From NCBI GenBank assembly GCA_014695345.1, contig JACJOC010000095.1, positions 62,001-126,000 of the forward strand: DNA of 64,000 nt, given 5' to 3'. A program made the position numbers and the translations under genes. Below are positions 52,805 to 62,609 of this stretch, piece after piece. Source of the DNA: Cyanobacteria bacterium FACHB-471. Lineage in GTDB: Bacteria > Cyanobacteriota > Cyanobacteriia > Elainellales > Elainellaceae. Position 1 is the stretch's first letter. The number at the start of each line of letters is the position of its first letter. A model generated the notes under the pieces. That model searched no databases. It saw only the letters and a program-made list of their open reading frames with translations, and was not told where the DNA came from.

Positions 52805-53581
52805 CTAGCGACCTACCACTATTGGATTTGGCAACTCTTGCTGGAACTGACTAGCCTGAGTTTTCAGAAAACTGATTTCAGTATCTTGCAGTGGACGATA
52901 CTGCCCGCTGGGCAACTGCTGAAGCTGAATGGAGCCGATCGCAACTCGATGAAGCTGGAGAACTGGAAACCCCAGTTGAGCTGCTACCCGCCGAATTTGT
53001 CGATTTCGTCCTTCTCGTAACACAATTTCCAGGAGTGTTTGAATGTCTTTGTCTGATTCTAAGACTCTAACTTCAGCAGGCAAAGTAAGTCTGTCTGACA
53101 ACATTACGCCCTTTCGCCACGCTTCTAGAGCAGACTCTGGGGGATGACCTTGAACCCAAACATGATAGGTTTTAGGCACCGAGTGCCGAGGATGGGTCAG
53201 GCAAAACGTTACAGTGCCATCATTAGTCAGTAGCAGTGCGCCTGTAGAATCTGCATCTAGCCGCCCCACTGGATACACCTTGTAATCTTGTCTCAACTGG
53301 TGAGGCAGCAGATCAAGAACAGTTTCACGGTTTTGAGGATCGTTGCAGGTCGTCACTACTCCAGCAGGCTTATGTAGCAGCAGGTAAATCAATTCTGGAC
53401 GCGATTCGGGCTGGAGTAATTTACCATCTACCTCGATCCAATCGCGATTGGGATCTGCTTTCTGCCCAAGCTGAACTACGCTCCCGTTAAGCCGAACACG
53501 CCCTTCTAGGATCATCTGCTCAGCCCCCCGTCGTGAGGTGACTCCCCACTGCGCGAGAATTTTTTGCAGTCTTTCATCCAT
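52805..53581 (-). CDS. Pseudouridine synthase, RsuA/RluB/RluE/RluF family
   Basis: This 258-residue enzyme has an N-terminal S4 RNA-binding domain (residues 1-60, LQKILAQWGVTSRRGAEQMI) and a catalytic domain with the nucleophile Asp in VGRLDADSTGALLLTND. It converts a uridine in rRNA to pseudouridine. Which position and rRNA it targets is not certain; RluB-like 23S is more likely than RsuA. It probably shares an operon with the RodZ-like gene. Confidence 0.93.
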   Translation of the reverse strand: MDERLQKILAQWGVTSRRGAEQMILEGRVRLNGSVVQLGQKADPNRDWIEVDGKLLQPESRPELIYLLLHKPAGVVTTCNDPQNRETVLDLLPHQLRQDYKVYPVGRLDADSTGALLLTNDGTVTFCLTHPRHSVPKTYHVWVQGHPPESALEAWRKGVMLSDRLTLPAEVRVLESDKDIQTLLEIVLREGRNRQIRRVAAQLGFPVLQLHRVAIGSIQLQQLPSGQYRPLQDTEISFLKTQASQFQQELPNPIVVGR

Positions 53582-53693
53582 AGGTAGTGTGCCGAATGAA
53601 CAGAGAACTCATTAGTAGGTTAACAGCAAGCCGAAGCCAGCGCGATATGTACAAATATTACAGGAAGTGGAATAGATCCAGAAGCTTTGTTGC

Positions 53694-55118
53694 TTAAGAA
53701 GCTTTATTTTTTGAGGTTGGTTCGGGTTGATGCCAGGGGAGGTAAACCTGTAGCCAAGCTCCTCCTGTATCTGGGTGGTTGCTTGCACTCACTGACCCAG
53801 CGTGAGCTTCTACAATCTGGCGAACAATGGCTAAACCCAGTCCGCTGCTGTTTCGCTCTCCTAGATCAACCTGATCATGACCGGAGTCTTGGGTTGGGTC
53901 GGTTACCGATGTTACATTTGAAACACGGAGTGGGACGCTGTGCGATCGCGACGGATCAGCGCGGTAGAATCGCTCAAATACATAGGACAGAGCATTTTCT
54001 GGAAAACCAGGGCCAGCATCAATTACTTCTAAACGAATTTGTTGATTGGCTACACACCCGTCCGGTTCGGATAAGCCCTGGCTCAGTGCTTCAATTCCTA
54101 CCTGCACCCGAATTTGTTGACGAGGCGGGCTGTATTTGATGCTGTTATCAAGTAGGTTGAACAAAACACGATACATACGCGGCTCGTCAAGCTGCATGAG
54201 CAACCGATCTGGTCCAGAATAGTCTAGCCGCAAATGCTTCTTTCGAGCCAGAGGTTCAAGGTTAGCCCAGGCAGAAAAAATGAGTTCAACTAAATCAGTT
54301 GTTCTGGTTTTAAGGGAAGCCCCTGGAGTGTTCCGATCAATTTGGCCTAAGTCCAGTAAATCTTGAACTAGATTACTGAGGCGAATAGTTTCATTAATTA
54401 ACCGATCGACCCAACCTTTGAGGGGTGGCTCCAATCGAGTTTGAAGTGTCTCAGCGACGAGGCGAATTGAGGTGAGCGGTGTCTTCAACTCATGGGCTAC
54501 ATCCGATGCCCAGCGATCGCGCTGCTGCACCAGAGTAACGGCTTCTTGCCGATTTTCTAGGAAGATGCCAACCTGATCGGCAGGCAAAGGTAATCCGTAA
54601 CCCCGCAGCGCATAAGCTTGCTGCTGTGACAACTTGGATGGATCGGGGCTAACTGGGTAGAAAGTCCAGTCGCTTGTACAAGGATTTTTAGCTTCGCGGG
54701 TTTGCTCGATCAGGTGGTCTAATTCATAGGAGCGAACTAGCTCCAAAAGCAAACGTGGCTTTGATTGCTGGTCTGGAGCCATTGCCAGTAGTTCACGGGC
54801 TTTGACATTGCACCACAGCAATCGGTTTTCATCGTCTACTTGCAGGTAGCCAATCGGAGCTATTTGCAAGATCTGTTTATAAATTTCAACCTGCTGCTCT
54901 AATTGGCAACGGTCTCTCTGGCTGTGGGTGATTGCTAGGGCTAGCTGAGAAGTAGAGGAAAAGGCAGAGGTAGCAATATCAGTCTCTACATCTCCTAAAA
55001 GCTTCTTGAGCCGGACATTGTAGCGCGATCGCTGCCACCTCCAGAGAGCTAACCCAACTATCAATCCTAATAAGAAACACAGGACTCGCACAGCTAACTC
55101 AATTGCAAATAATTGCAA
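53694..55118 (-). CDS. sphS: Sensor histidine kinase, SphS/PhoR-like
   Basis: This 474-residue kinase has one N-terminal membrane helix (residues 8-27), a PAS-like domain (about 83-195, IGYLQVDDENRLLWCN), the phospho-acceptor His209 (DVAHELKTPL), and a catalytic ATPase domain (LFNLLDNSIKYSP, DAGPGFP, SSGLGLAIV). No HAMP domain is seen. The architecture matches SphS, the phosphate sensor of cyanobacteria. The start is TTG at 55118, because no ATG is available before the helix; an internal GTG is possible. Confidence 0.8.
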   Translation of the reverse strand: MQLFAIELAVRVLCFLLGLIVGLALWRWQRSRYNVRLKKLLGDVETDIATSAFSSTSQLALAITHSQRDRCQLEQQVEIYKQILQIAPIGYLQVDDENRLLWCNVKARELLAMAPDQQSKPRLLLELVRSYELDHLIEQTREAKNPCTSDWTFYPVSPDPSKLSQQQAYALRGYGLPLPADQVGIFLENRQEAVTLVQQRDRWASDVAHELKTPLTSIRLVAETLQTRLEPPLKGWVDRLINETIRLSNLVQDLLDLGQIDRNTPGASLKTRTTDLVELIFSAWANLEPLARKKHLRLDYSGPDRLLMQLDEPRMYRVLFNLLDNSIKYSPPRQQIRVQVGIEALSQGLSEPDGCVANQQIRLEVIDAGPGFPENALSYVFERFYRADPSRSHSVPLRVSNVTSVTDPTQDSGHDQVDLGERNSSGLGLAIVRQIVEAHAGSVSASNHPDTGGAWLQVYLPWHQPEPTSKNKAS

Positions 55119-55186
55119 ACGATTGTGGTTAAACCCACAATTAGCTTACTGCGATTTCTTAAGTAGACACTCTACATATCGTGAAT

Positions 55187-55951
55187 CTAACCAAATCGGT
55201 AGCCAAACCCGCGCACAGTCATCAAATATTCTGGATGGCTGGGGTCAACTTCCAACTTCTCACGCAACCAGCGAATGTGGACATCCACCGTCTTGCTATC
55301 TCCCATAAAGTCTGGACCCCAGACTCGCTCAATGAGCTGTTCACGTGACCAGACCCGCCGGGGATGACTCATGAACAGCTCCAAAATCCGAAATTCTTTA
55401 GGGGAAAGACTAATTTCTTCGCCACGTACTGTGACTCGGCACTCCTGTGGATACAGAATAATGTCTTGAAACTTTAGAGTGGTTTCCTCGGGCTGGGGAT
55501 GAGCATGACGATGGCGGCGAAGCAACGCTCGACAGCGAGCAATCAGTTCACGCATTCCAAACGGTTTGGTCAGATAGTCATCTGCACCAACTTCTAAGCC
55601 AACCACACGGTCGGTCTCACTACCCTTGGCGCTCAACATGAGGATAGGGACACTATTGCCTTCATGACGAATCAGACGGCAAAGGTCTAACCCATTCACG
55701 TAAGGCAGCATCAAATCCAAAATGATTAGATCTAAAGATGAAAACTCAGAGTAGCCCCCCTCTTCAGACTTACAGGCGAGATCCAAGGCGCTGCGGCCAT
55801 CTTCCGCAGTCAGCACCTCATACCCTTCCTCACTCAAAGCCAAAGCAACAGTTTCACGAATTAACTCTTCATCCTCAACAACCAAGACCCGCCCTAACCT
55901 GACATCCTGTTGATGAGATCTGGTAGCTTCTAGCGTTAGCATATTCAGCAT
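55187..55951 (-). CDS. sphR: OmpR-family response regulator, SphR/PhoB-like
   Basis: This 254-residue regulator has a receiver domain (phospho-acceptor Asp79 in LIILDLMLPYVNGL, conserved Lys in DDYLTKPFGMRELI) and a winged-helix DNA-binding domain (VRGEEISLSPKEFRILELF, TVDVHIRWLREKLE). It is upstream of the kinase on the same strand with a 68-bp gap and is its probable partner. It resembles SphR, which controls phosphate-starvation genes. An alternative ATG is at 55942. Confidence 0.82.
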   Translation of the reverse strand: MLNMLTLEATRSHQQDVRLGRVLVVEDEELIRETVALALSEEGYEVLTAEDGRSALDLACKSEEGGYSEFSSLDLIILDLMLPYVNGLDLCRLIRHEGNSVPILMLSAKGSETDRVVGLEVGADDYLTKPFGMRELIARCRALLRRHRHAHPQPEETTLKFQDIILYPQECRVTVRGEEISLSPKEFRILELFMSHPRRVWSREQLIERVWGPDFMGDSKTVDVHIRWLREKLEVDPSHPEYLMTVRGFGYRFG

Positions 55952-56083
55952 TTAAGCACTGGTATTTAGGCAGTCCAGATTGATCCTACCAAAATGCCGC
56001 CAGTCTGCTTGATCTGCAAGGGTTAATAATTCCTTTTATTCTGTTACTTGAGTTACATTTCTGCCGATACATTTTCAGAGAAA

Positions 56084-56398
56084 TCAGGCAGTGCGCGACA
56101 GAAATTCGATTTGGGGCAGTAAGGGATCTTTGACAACGCCGATGCCAATGAATCCCCAACGTTTGAGCAGACCGTTCAACTGAGTATTTGGGATCGACTC
56201 TACAGCAAAGCGATCTGCTACTGCTGCACCGTGAGTGTTGAGATAGCTGAGCGCGTCAAAATGTTCTTGAAACATCAGCAAGTATCCGCTGTCAGATTGA
56301 CTAGACTGCTCTTGAGCAGGCGGATTTGTTGGTTTAGGATGGGCAACCAGGTATTGACCATCTACCCTGGAACGAACCAGGTAAAAGACCTGTGACAT
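56084..56398 (-). CDS. Conserved hypothetical protein
   Basis: This 104-residue protein has no signal or membrane segment. It begins MSQVFYLVRSRVDGQYLVA and includes a compact mixed alpha/beta region (LLMFQEHFDALSYLNTHGAA). It appears to be a cyanobacterial protein family that I cannot name. It lies 18 bp after the permease gene on the same strand. Confidence 0.7.
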   Translation of the reverse strand: MSQVFYLVRSRVDGQYLVAHPKPTNPPAQEQSSQSDSGYLLMFQEHFDALSYLNTHGAAVADRFAVESIPNTQLNGLLKRWGFIGIGVVKDPLLPQIEFLSRTA

Positions 56399-56416
56399 AG
56401 TTTTTTTTGCAGCGTG

Positions 56417-57478
56417 CTAGTTAATGTCCTTGAGCTTGATGCGGGGATCAACAACTTTGAGCAGCAAATCTGCCAGCAAGTTGCCCAAGATTAGCATCAC
56501 TGCACCCATCATTAGACTAGCCATGACCAGATAGAGATCTTGAGCAGTAACTGCCTGCAAGATTAACCGTCCCAAGCCAGGCCAATTAAAGTAATTTTCG
56601 GTGATGAATGCGCCACCTAGCAGACTGGCAAACTCGAAGCCCAGTAGTGTAATCAATGGGTTAATTGCGTTGCGAAGTGCATGAACATAGATCACGCGGT
56701 TTTCGGGCAACCCTTTGGCACGAGCAGTCTGAATGTAGTCTTGCCGCAGTACGTCTAACAGTTCTCCTCGTGTGATGCGCTGTAGTCCAGCGAATCCAGT
56801 AATGCTCAATGCGAGGGTTGGCAAGATCAGATGCCAACCAATATCAAGGAGCTTGCCAATAGGGGAAAGGTCAGCGTGATCGATACTAGTCATGCCGCCA
56901 ACTGGAAATAGAGGAGAGGTGAGCTGTGCAAAAAACAGCAGCAGCAAACCGGTGATGATGGTTGGGAAGCCTTGTCCGATGTAGCTAATCACCCGCAGGA
57001 TGCGATCGCTCCTCTTATTCTGATGCACCGCTCCTACAATCCCCAGAGGGATGGCGATCGCCCAAGTGATAATAATCGAGGCGATCGACAGCAGCAGCGT
57101 TGGCGGAATCCGCTCCCACAGGAGTGAAGAAACTGGGCGCTGATAGGCAAAGCTAATCCCAAAGTCTCCCTTAGTCACAATTTGCTTAAGCCACAGAAAA
57201 TACTGCTCGATCGCGGGTCTATCTAACCCAAACTGCGCCTCTAGAGAATTGATTGTTTCCTCCGAAATCTGAGGATTTTGTCGCAGCGTGTCCAGAAAGT
57301 TTCCTGGAGCCAGTTGGATGATAAAAAAGCTCAGAGCTGAGGCCAGCAACAGCGTCAATAGAGCTTGCAGAAGCCGCTTCACAATGTAAGACGTAGTTTC
57401 GCCTGTGATGAAGCGGATGGAGCGATCGCGAAAGGCTTTAAGACGCTGCTGGGCGGGAGGAAATTTAGTGTGAGTCAT
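56417..57478 (-). CDS. DppB-type ABC transporter permease, orphan
   Basis: This 353-residue permease has the six-segment pattern of the dipeptide/nickel permease family (DppB): RLLQALLTLLLASALSFFII, then APGNFLDTLRQNP, and the EAA loop (YIQTARAKGLPENRVIYVHA). A partner permease, ATPase and binding protein are not present within this window, so it must act with subunits encoded elsewhere. I placed the start at the ATG at 57478; a TTG at 57520 is in frame. Confidence 0.88.
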   Translation of the reverse strand: MTHTKFPPAQQRLKAFRDRSIRFITGETTSYIVKRLLQALLTLLLASALSFFIIQLAPGNFLDTLRQNPQISEETINSLEAQFGLDRPAIEQYFLWLKQIVTKGDFGISFAYQRPVSSLLWERIPPTLLLSIASIIITWAIAIPLGIVGAVHQNKRSDRILRVISYIGQGFPTIITGLLLLFFAQLTSPLFPVGGMTSIDHADLSPIGKLLDIGWHLILPTLALSITGFAGLQRITRGELLDVLRQDYIQTARAKGLPENRVIYVHALRNAINPLITLLGFEFASLLGGAFITENYFNWPGLGRLILQAVTAQDLYLVMASLMMGAVMLILGNLLADLLLKVVDPRIKLKDIN

Positions 57479-57546
57479 GCGCTCAAGCTGACGGGGAGAC
57501 GATTCAAGCAAGCTACCCAATCAGGAATTTGACCGGATAGCTGGAT

Positions 57547-58059
57547 TTAGTACTCGACCAGGGTGACGATTGGTACGTTTGGTAGGCGATCGCGTCCACC
57601 CAAAGCCGTTAGCTCGATGATAAAACCAAAACCCACTAATTCGCAGCCAGACTGCTCGATTAACTTTGCCGTTGCAGCCGCTGTGCCACCTGTCGCGATC
57701 AGGTCATCCACAATCAGGATGCGGCTGCCGGGGTGAAAAGCATCTTGGTGTATTTCCAAGCAATCCATCCCATATTCCAGTTCATATTTCACGGAGTGTA
57801 CGGCAGCAGGTAGCTTGCCGGGCTTGCGAACCGGAATGAACCCAATCCCCAGTTTGTAAGCCAATGGAGTGCCAAAGATGAACCCGCGCGACTCCATACC
57901 TGCAATGTAATCGGCTGATAAATCGGCACATTTTTCTGCCAAATGATCGATGGTGTAGCGTAGCCCTTCGGGATCACGAAGCAGAGTTGTAATATCTCGA
58001 AACAAAATGCCGGGCTTAGGAAAGTCTGGAATGTCTCGAATAAGGGATTTTAGATCCAT
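57547..58059 (-). CDS. apt: Adenine phosphoribosyltransferase
   Basis: This 170-residue enzyme makes AMP from adenine and PRPP. It begins [20 protein letters not shown], includes the MESRGFIFG motif and the PRPP-binding site [14 protein letters not shown]. The ATG at 58059 matches the family start; a TTG at 58092 would add 11 residues. It is a single gene, followed by the DppB-type permease. Confidence 0.95.
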   Translation of the reverse strand: MDLKSLIRDIPDFPKPGILFRDITTLLRDPEGLRYTIDHLAEKCADLSADYIAGMESRGFIFGTPLAYKLGIGFIPVRKPGKLPAAVHSVKYELEYGMDCLEIHQDAFHPGSRILIVDDLIATGGTAAATAKLIEQSGCELVGFGFIIELTALGGRDRLPNVPIVTLVEY

Positions 58060-58297
58060 GAAGCGATGGGGATTTAAGGAAGGAATAGTCAATGTCGTAG
58101 AAATCCTACCACCTACAGCATCCTATCGGTGTTGCTAAGTGGAGAACGCTTTTAGACGTGAAACTTTGGTTTCGTTCAAAATGCTTCTCCTATTCAAGCA
58201 GAATCACCTGGTTAGACGAGCTATATAGATGAGGGCGATCGACTCAAAGGGATCATACTTTGGAACTATCCGATGTTTTGCCTGGGAAGAACACATC

Positions 58298-59143
58298 ATG
58301 AAACCTTTTCAGTTTTTCCTGATTGCGGGAGCGATCGCCGTCTCTGCCACCGTCAGTGGCACCTCCACCGTCTCTTGGAGCAGCGCCAGCAAACCGCAGC
58401 TCAGTGTAGCTAGCTCCTCCCACATCCCAACCAAACCCTCCCTTCAAGCACAAGCGGAAGCAGTGAGTAATTCCTCTGTGACTGTAGCGTCCCGCGTCGG
58501 GTCCTATCCTCGACAAACTTTCGAGTTGGTAGATGAAGCTCAACCCGGCAGCGATTTCTATCGATTTCGTGAGCAGCTCAAGCAGGCAATTCGCGATCGC
58601 GACTCTGCCTTTATTCGCTCGATTATTCCTGCTGGGGGGTTGCCGACGTTTGCAGCAACGACTTTAACCGCAGACGATCTAAACGTAGATAATCCCGATG
58701 CTCCGTTTTGGCAACAGATAGAGAGGGCGATCGCTCCAGGTTGCGTAGTCTATGCGTTAGCTCGTAGTCTCGAAGCGGATGCAGATTCTCAAACCTGGGT
58801 TTGCCCAAATGTGTTTGCCTCAACCTATATTGAGACGGGCGCAGAGATCTTTATTGTGGGTGAGAATGTCAACGTGCGTCAGGCAGCAAGTTCCTCTAGC
58901 CCAGTGATTGACGTTTTATCGAACGAAATTGTCAGGCATGATTCAGAGGTTTGGCTGCGGGGGATATCTGATCAAGAGCGTGCATCACTAGAAACCTTTG
59001 GGGGCTGGCGACCCATTATTACGCCTAACGGACTGCGGGGCTATGTTTCCAGTCGCTACTCCTACACTCCCTCGGGCTACCGAGCGTTGTTTGAGAAGAT
59101 TGGCGGCGAATGGCAGATGACAGTGTTTTTAGAAGGGGATTAG
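58298..59143 (+). CDS. Exported protein with SH3-type domain
   Basis: This 281-residue protein starts with a signal peptide (KPFQFFLIAGAIAVSATVSG). The middle (residues 80-170) has a helical region (SDFYRFREQLKQAIRDRDSA), and the C-terminal half holds an SH3b-like domain (GENVNVRQAASSSSPVIDVL, and GWRPIITPNGLRGYVSSRYS). Such domains bind peptidoglycan or mediate contacts. I chose the ATG at 58298, preceded by GGGAAG, rather than the upstream ATG at 58229. Confidence 0.8.
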   Translation: MKPFQFFLIAGAIAVSATVSGTSTVSWSSASKPQLSVASSSHIPTKPSLQAQAEAVSNSSVTVASRVGSYPRQTFELVDEAQPGSDFYRFREQLKQAIRDRDSAFIRSIIPAGGLPTFAATTLTADDLNVDNPDAPFWQQIERAIAPGCVVYALARSLEADADSQTWVCPNVFASTYIETGAEIFIVGENVNVRQAASSSSPVIDVLSNEIVRHDSEVWLRGISDQERASLETFGGWRPIITPNGLRGYVSSRYSYTPSGYRALFEKIGGEWQMTVFLEGD

Positions 59144-59161
59144 GCAAAACTGGGGGGATGC

Positions 59162-60346
59162 CTAATCTTCCTTGATCCCCGAGAAGTTTTCAAACCAGCC
59201 CCGCTTCCAAAAAAAGTAGACGAGACCAGCAGCGATCGTCCCCATCAGTAGCATTGCCACTGGATAGCCCCAGTACCAGTTCAGTTCTGGCATATTCCAG
59301 GGTGATTTTTCTGTATTAAAGTTCATCCCGTATACCCCAGCAATAAAAGTGAGCGGAATGAAAATACTGGATATAACCGTCAGCAGCTTCATCACCTCGT
59401 TCATGCGGTTGCCGACTGATGAAAGGTACACGTCCATCAAACTTGCTGCCAGTTCTCGGTAAGTTTCTACCATGTCTAGCACCTGAACCGCGTGGTCATA
59501 GCAATCCCTTAGATAAATCAGCACCTCTGGGCTAATCAGGGTACTGCCATCACGAATCAGGGAGTTGATTGCGTCTCGTTGAGGCCAAATCGACCGACGT
59601 AGGGTAAGCAATTCGCGCTTTAAGGCGTAGATTTTTTCGAGTGTTTGACGAGTCGGTCTCATTACAACCTCGTCCTCTAAATCCTCAATTTGTTCGCCAT
59701 AGCGCTCTAAAACGGGAAAGAATCCGTCAATGATCGTGTCGAGCAGGGTGTAAGCCAGATAATCGGCTCCGTGTTTGCGAATGGTGCCTTTGCAGGTACG
59801 AATGCGATCGCGCACCGGGTTGAACGTATCTAGCTCAGGCTCCTCTTGCACCGTCAACAAGTAGTGCGGCCCTAAAATAAAACTGACCTGCTCACTAACA
59901 AAGCCTTTGCCATCGTCGCAGGGCATCACCATTCGGGCAACAATGACCAACTGCTGGTCATACTCTTCTACCTTTGGGCGCTGTGGCACATTGACAACAT
60001 CTTCCAACACCATCGGATGAAGGCTAAACACATCCCCCAACCGCCTCAACACCTCTTCGCTGCCTAACCCTTGCACATCTACCCACGATACTGACTCGGT
60101 ATCTAGATAGGGGGCAGAAGCTTCTGGTGTGGGAAGGTGAACGCGGGTTGCCTTGGTTTCGTTGTAGTCAATCAGGATGATATTGGGAATCGGGGCATCA
60201 TCTTCAATGTTGAGCGTCCCTGGTGCGCTACCTGGTTCGTCGTAAAAGTAATCGACATAGGACGATTCTTCTTCACTAGACGAAGCTGAAACAGCGGGTT
60301 TGGGCGGGTTAGATTTCGAAGATTGCCACGACAGTTTACTGATCAT
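59162..60346 (-). CDS. corA: CorA-family Mg2+/Co2+ transporter
   Basis: This 394-residue channel has a soluble N-terminal funnel domain and two C-terminal membrane helices (FIPLTFIAGVYGMNF, then GYPVAMLLMGTIAAGLVYFF). The selectivity motif GMN is intact (YGMNFN). An acidic linker near residues 30-50 follows the N-terminus. The ATG is at 60346. It converges with the SH3-type gene; 19 bp separate the stop codons. Confidence 0.93.
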   Translation of the reverse strand: MISKLSWQSSKSNPPKPAVSASSSEEESSYVDYFYDEPGSAPGTLNIEDDAPIPNIILIDYNETKATRVHLPTPEASAPYLDTESVSWVDVQGLGSEEVLRRLGDVFSLHPMVLEDVVNVPQRPKVEEYDQQLVIVARMVMPCDDGKGFVSEQVSFILGPHYLLTVQEEPELDTFNPVRDRIRTCKGTIRKHGADYLAYTLLDTIIDGFFPVLERYGEQIEDLEDEVVMRPTRQTLEKIYALKRELLTLRRSIWPQRDAINSLIRDGSTLISPEVLIYLRDCYDHAVQVLDMVETYRELAASLMDVYLSSVGNRMNEVMKLLTVISSIFIPLTFIAGVYGMNFNTEKSPWNMPELNWYWGYPVAMLLMGTIAAGLVYFFWKRGWFENFSGIKED

Positions 60347-60391
60347 GCTGAGTTTGTCCGAGGTGTTTTGATAAAACCAGATAGAAATGGC

Positions 60392-60697
60392 TTAACTCCA
60401 GTCTTCCCGCTGGCTGCCTCGCCCTTTGTAAACTTTGGCGATTTGATGAATCTGGCGAGTTTTTTCGTAGAGCGCAGTTTCGCTAAGCTGCCACTGTTCT
60501 AGCACCTTTTCCAGATCTGCCTGAATGTCACGTGCTCCTGGAAAGCCCCGATAGCGAATGCGGAGCCGGGCAAGTTCTACCAGGTTATAGTCATTGGGTT
60601 CGCCAGCTAAAAGGCTATTGATAATGTCGCGATCGCTTTTATAAAGCGGATGCTGCTGGTCTTTGCTAGCGCTAGTAGAGTCGTTTGAAGAGGCCAT
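60392..60697 (-). CDS. DUF3288-family cyanobacterial protein
   Basis: This 101-residue protein has the DQQHPLYKSDRDIINSLL start that I associate with DUF3288, then a helical body (LVELARLRIRYRGFPGARDI). Function is unknown. It is on the same strand as corA, 45 bp upstream, so an operon is likely. Confidence 0.75.
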   Translation of the reverse strand: MASSNDSTSASKDQQHPLYKSDRDIINSLLAGEPNDYNLVELARLRIRYRGFPGARDIQADLEKVLEQWQLSETALYEKTRQIHQIAKVYKGRGSQREDWS

Positions 60698-60929
60698 AAG
60701 CTAAAAGTCAAAAGGTGCGAACCTTTACAATAAGGTCTTAATCTCATACACAATCTTAAGGCTGTAGATTTTATTTAATGCTTTGATGCCGATTTTTTCG
60801 GAAGACTGGCGATCGCCAAGGGTGCAGTAACAGCTCGACCTCAAGCCAAATGTGAGCAATCCCAAACAAACCGTTGTACTTTAATAAAGTGACTCGTTAT
60901 ACTACGGTGCAACATAGAGGGTTGAGCAA

Positions 60930-61397
60930 ATGTCCTTGCTATTCCTTGTTCCACTGACAGTTACTTTGGGATCAGGCTGTGTATTCAAGGCTGCCAAAGA
61001 TACCTCCACAGAAACTGCGACCGTTGCATTTGCAGTTGGATTGGTTGGTCTGGCTTTCACGCTGATTTTGTCGCCCTGGGAAGTGCAGCTTCCGTTAGTC
61101 GTGCTGCTTTTGGCTAACGTCAAATGGGCGGCTATCCTAGACTTCTTGTTTTCCCGTCGTGAAGATGTGGCTCCTTCCAGTAGAGCTAGGGATGGCAGTG
61201 ATGCTGTAGCATCCACTATTTCGACTTCAGCTGTAGAAACTATTTCAACGATAAAGACGGATGCAGAGCAGAATCCAGCCGAGAAAGTTGTTTTAGGGAA
61301 ATACCGTGGGGCTGTTTGTGAACTGGGTCAGCCAGTAGAGCGATCGCTTCATCAACCTACGGTAGAGCTTCAATATCGAGGAGCCAAAGTCCGCTGA
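60930..61397 (+). CDS. Small membrane protein with C-terminal DUF4278-like repeats
   Basis: This 155-residue protein has two or three N-terminal hydrophobic segments (residues 3-20, 30-47 and 52-70), a Ser/Thr-rich linker and a C-terminal pair of YRG motifs (LGKYRGAVCELG and VELQYRGAKVR), as in DUF4278. The role is unknown. It lies 65 bp before rpsO and may share its transcript. Confidence 0.75.
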   Translation: MSLLFLVPLTVTLGSGCVFKAAKDTSTETATVAFAVGLVGLAFTLILSPWEVQLPLVVLLLANVKWAAILDFLFSRREDVAPSSRARDGSDAVASTISTSAVETISTIKTDAEQNPAEKVVLGKYRGAVCELGQPVERSLHQPTVELQYRGAKVR

Positions 61398-61512
61398 GGC
61401 GACTGAAGTTAAAAATCAGGCGTTCTCTAGTTTTGGGCGCTAACGATTGTAGCGAAAGGCTGTGATAACATGGTTGATTGTATCTGTATTAAAGAGACGG
61501 CTTAACCTAATC

Positions 61513-61782
61513 ATGGCACTGCTGCAAGAGCGCAAACACGAAATCATCAACGAGTACCAAATTCACGAAACCGACACCGGATCGGCAGACGTTCAGGTGG
61601 CAATGCTAACTGAGCGCATTAACAAACTCAGCGCCCACCTCAAAATCAACAAGAAAGACCATGCCTCTCGTCGGGGCTTGCTAAAGATGATCGGTCAGCG
61701 TAAGCGCTTACTTGCCTACATTCTGAAGCAAGACCAGGGACGCTATCGGGCTTTGATTACCCGCCTCGGAATTCGTGGATAG
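61513..61782 (+). CDS. rpsO: 30S ribosomal protein S15
   Basis: This 89-residue protein is S15: [20 protein letters not shown], then [19 protein letters not shown] and the [20 protein letters not shown] region that binds 16S rRNA. The ATG at 61513 matches family length; an earlier in-frame ATG at 61462 is not used. It is followed by the PAM68 gene after 29 bp. Confidence 0.98.
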   Translation: MALLQERKHEIINEYQIHETDTGSADVQVAMLTERINKLSAHLKINKKDHASRRGLLKMIGQRKRLLAYILKQDQGRYRALITRLGIRG

Positions 61783-61811
61783 CGCGGACTAAAACCTGAT
61801 AGGAAGAGTGC

Positions 61812-62363
61812 ATGTCTCCTGAACCCCAACCTGATGCTCAATCAGATTCTAAAGATGCTGCGAATGCCGTAAACCGCGATCGCTTACCCTTCGAGCCGAC
61901 CAAGAGCCGCAAAAAGCCTGAAAAGAAAACTCCGACAGCACCAGTCAAACCAGAAAGAAAATCTGACTCTAAAAAGTCGGAGGCTAAAAAGGTGGCTGCT
62001 AAAGCAGTGAAGAGCGATCGCTCGGGTCAAAATACTGCAGCTAGTATGTCCATTCCAGATGCAGTCAGTCGGCGAATGGTACGGCGAATGGCACTATTTT
62101 GCGGCATTCCATCTGCGTTGGGGATCTCAACATTTTTTGTCAGCTACTTCGTCATCACTCACGACCTAGTTGCGTTGCCCAATGCAGCCGTTGTGCTGGT
62201 CAGCATGGGCTTCTTTGGATTAGGTGTGGTTGGGCTAAGCTACGGTGTACTCTCTGCATCGTGGGATGAAGCGATTGCAGGTAGTGCCCTCGGCTGGTCA
62301 GAATTTACAACCAATTTAGGAAGAATGACTGAAGCGTGGCGCTCAGCTGGAAAGAAACCCTAA
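61812..62363 (+). CDS. PAM68-family photosystem II assembly factor
   Basis: This 183-residue protein has a Lys/Pro-rich N-terminal half (residues 1-80) and two membrane helices (GIPSALGISTFFVSYFVI, and VLVSMGFFGLGVVGLSYGVL). It resembles PAM68 of Arabidopsis and Sll0933 of Synechocystis, which help to insert and assemble photosystem II core proteins. The rpsO neighbour links it to protein synthesis. AGGAAGAG precedes the ATG. Confidence 0.88.
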   Translation: MSPEPQPDAQSDSKDAANAVNRDRLPFEPTKSRKKPEKKTPTAPVKPERKSDSKKSEAKKVAAKAVKSDRSGQNTAASMSIPDAVSRRMVRRMALFCGIPSALGISTFFVSYFVITHDLVALPNAAVVLVSMGFFGLGVVGLSYGVLSASWDEAIAGSALGWSEFTTNLGRMTEAWRSAGKKP

Positions 62364-62609
62364 TCGGTATTCTGATTGTGCGGATGCACTTTGATCCCGT
62401 TTGCACCAGAGCAATCTCGCCACGAATGCTTCTGCAATACGTTCTGATTTAACGTAAATTTGTTCCAATTCATTGAGATTCATCAATAGAATTAAGCCAT
62501 ACGTAGCCTAGAGCTAGCTCAGACGTAAAATATCGAAGGCTGAGCTAATCATCTAGCCAAAGGATTTTTGCAAGCTGTTAACCGATAACTCACGTTAAGG
62601 ACTTTTGAC

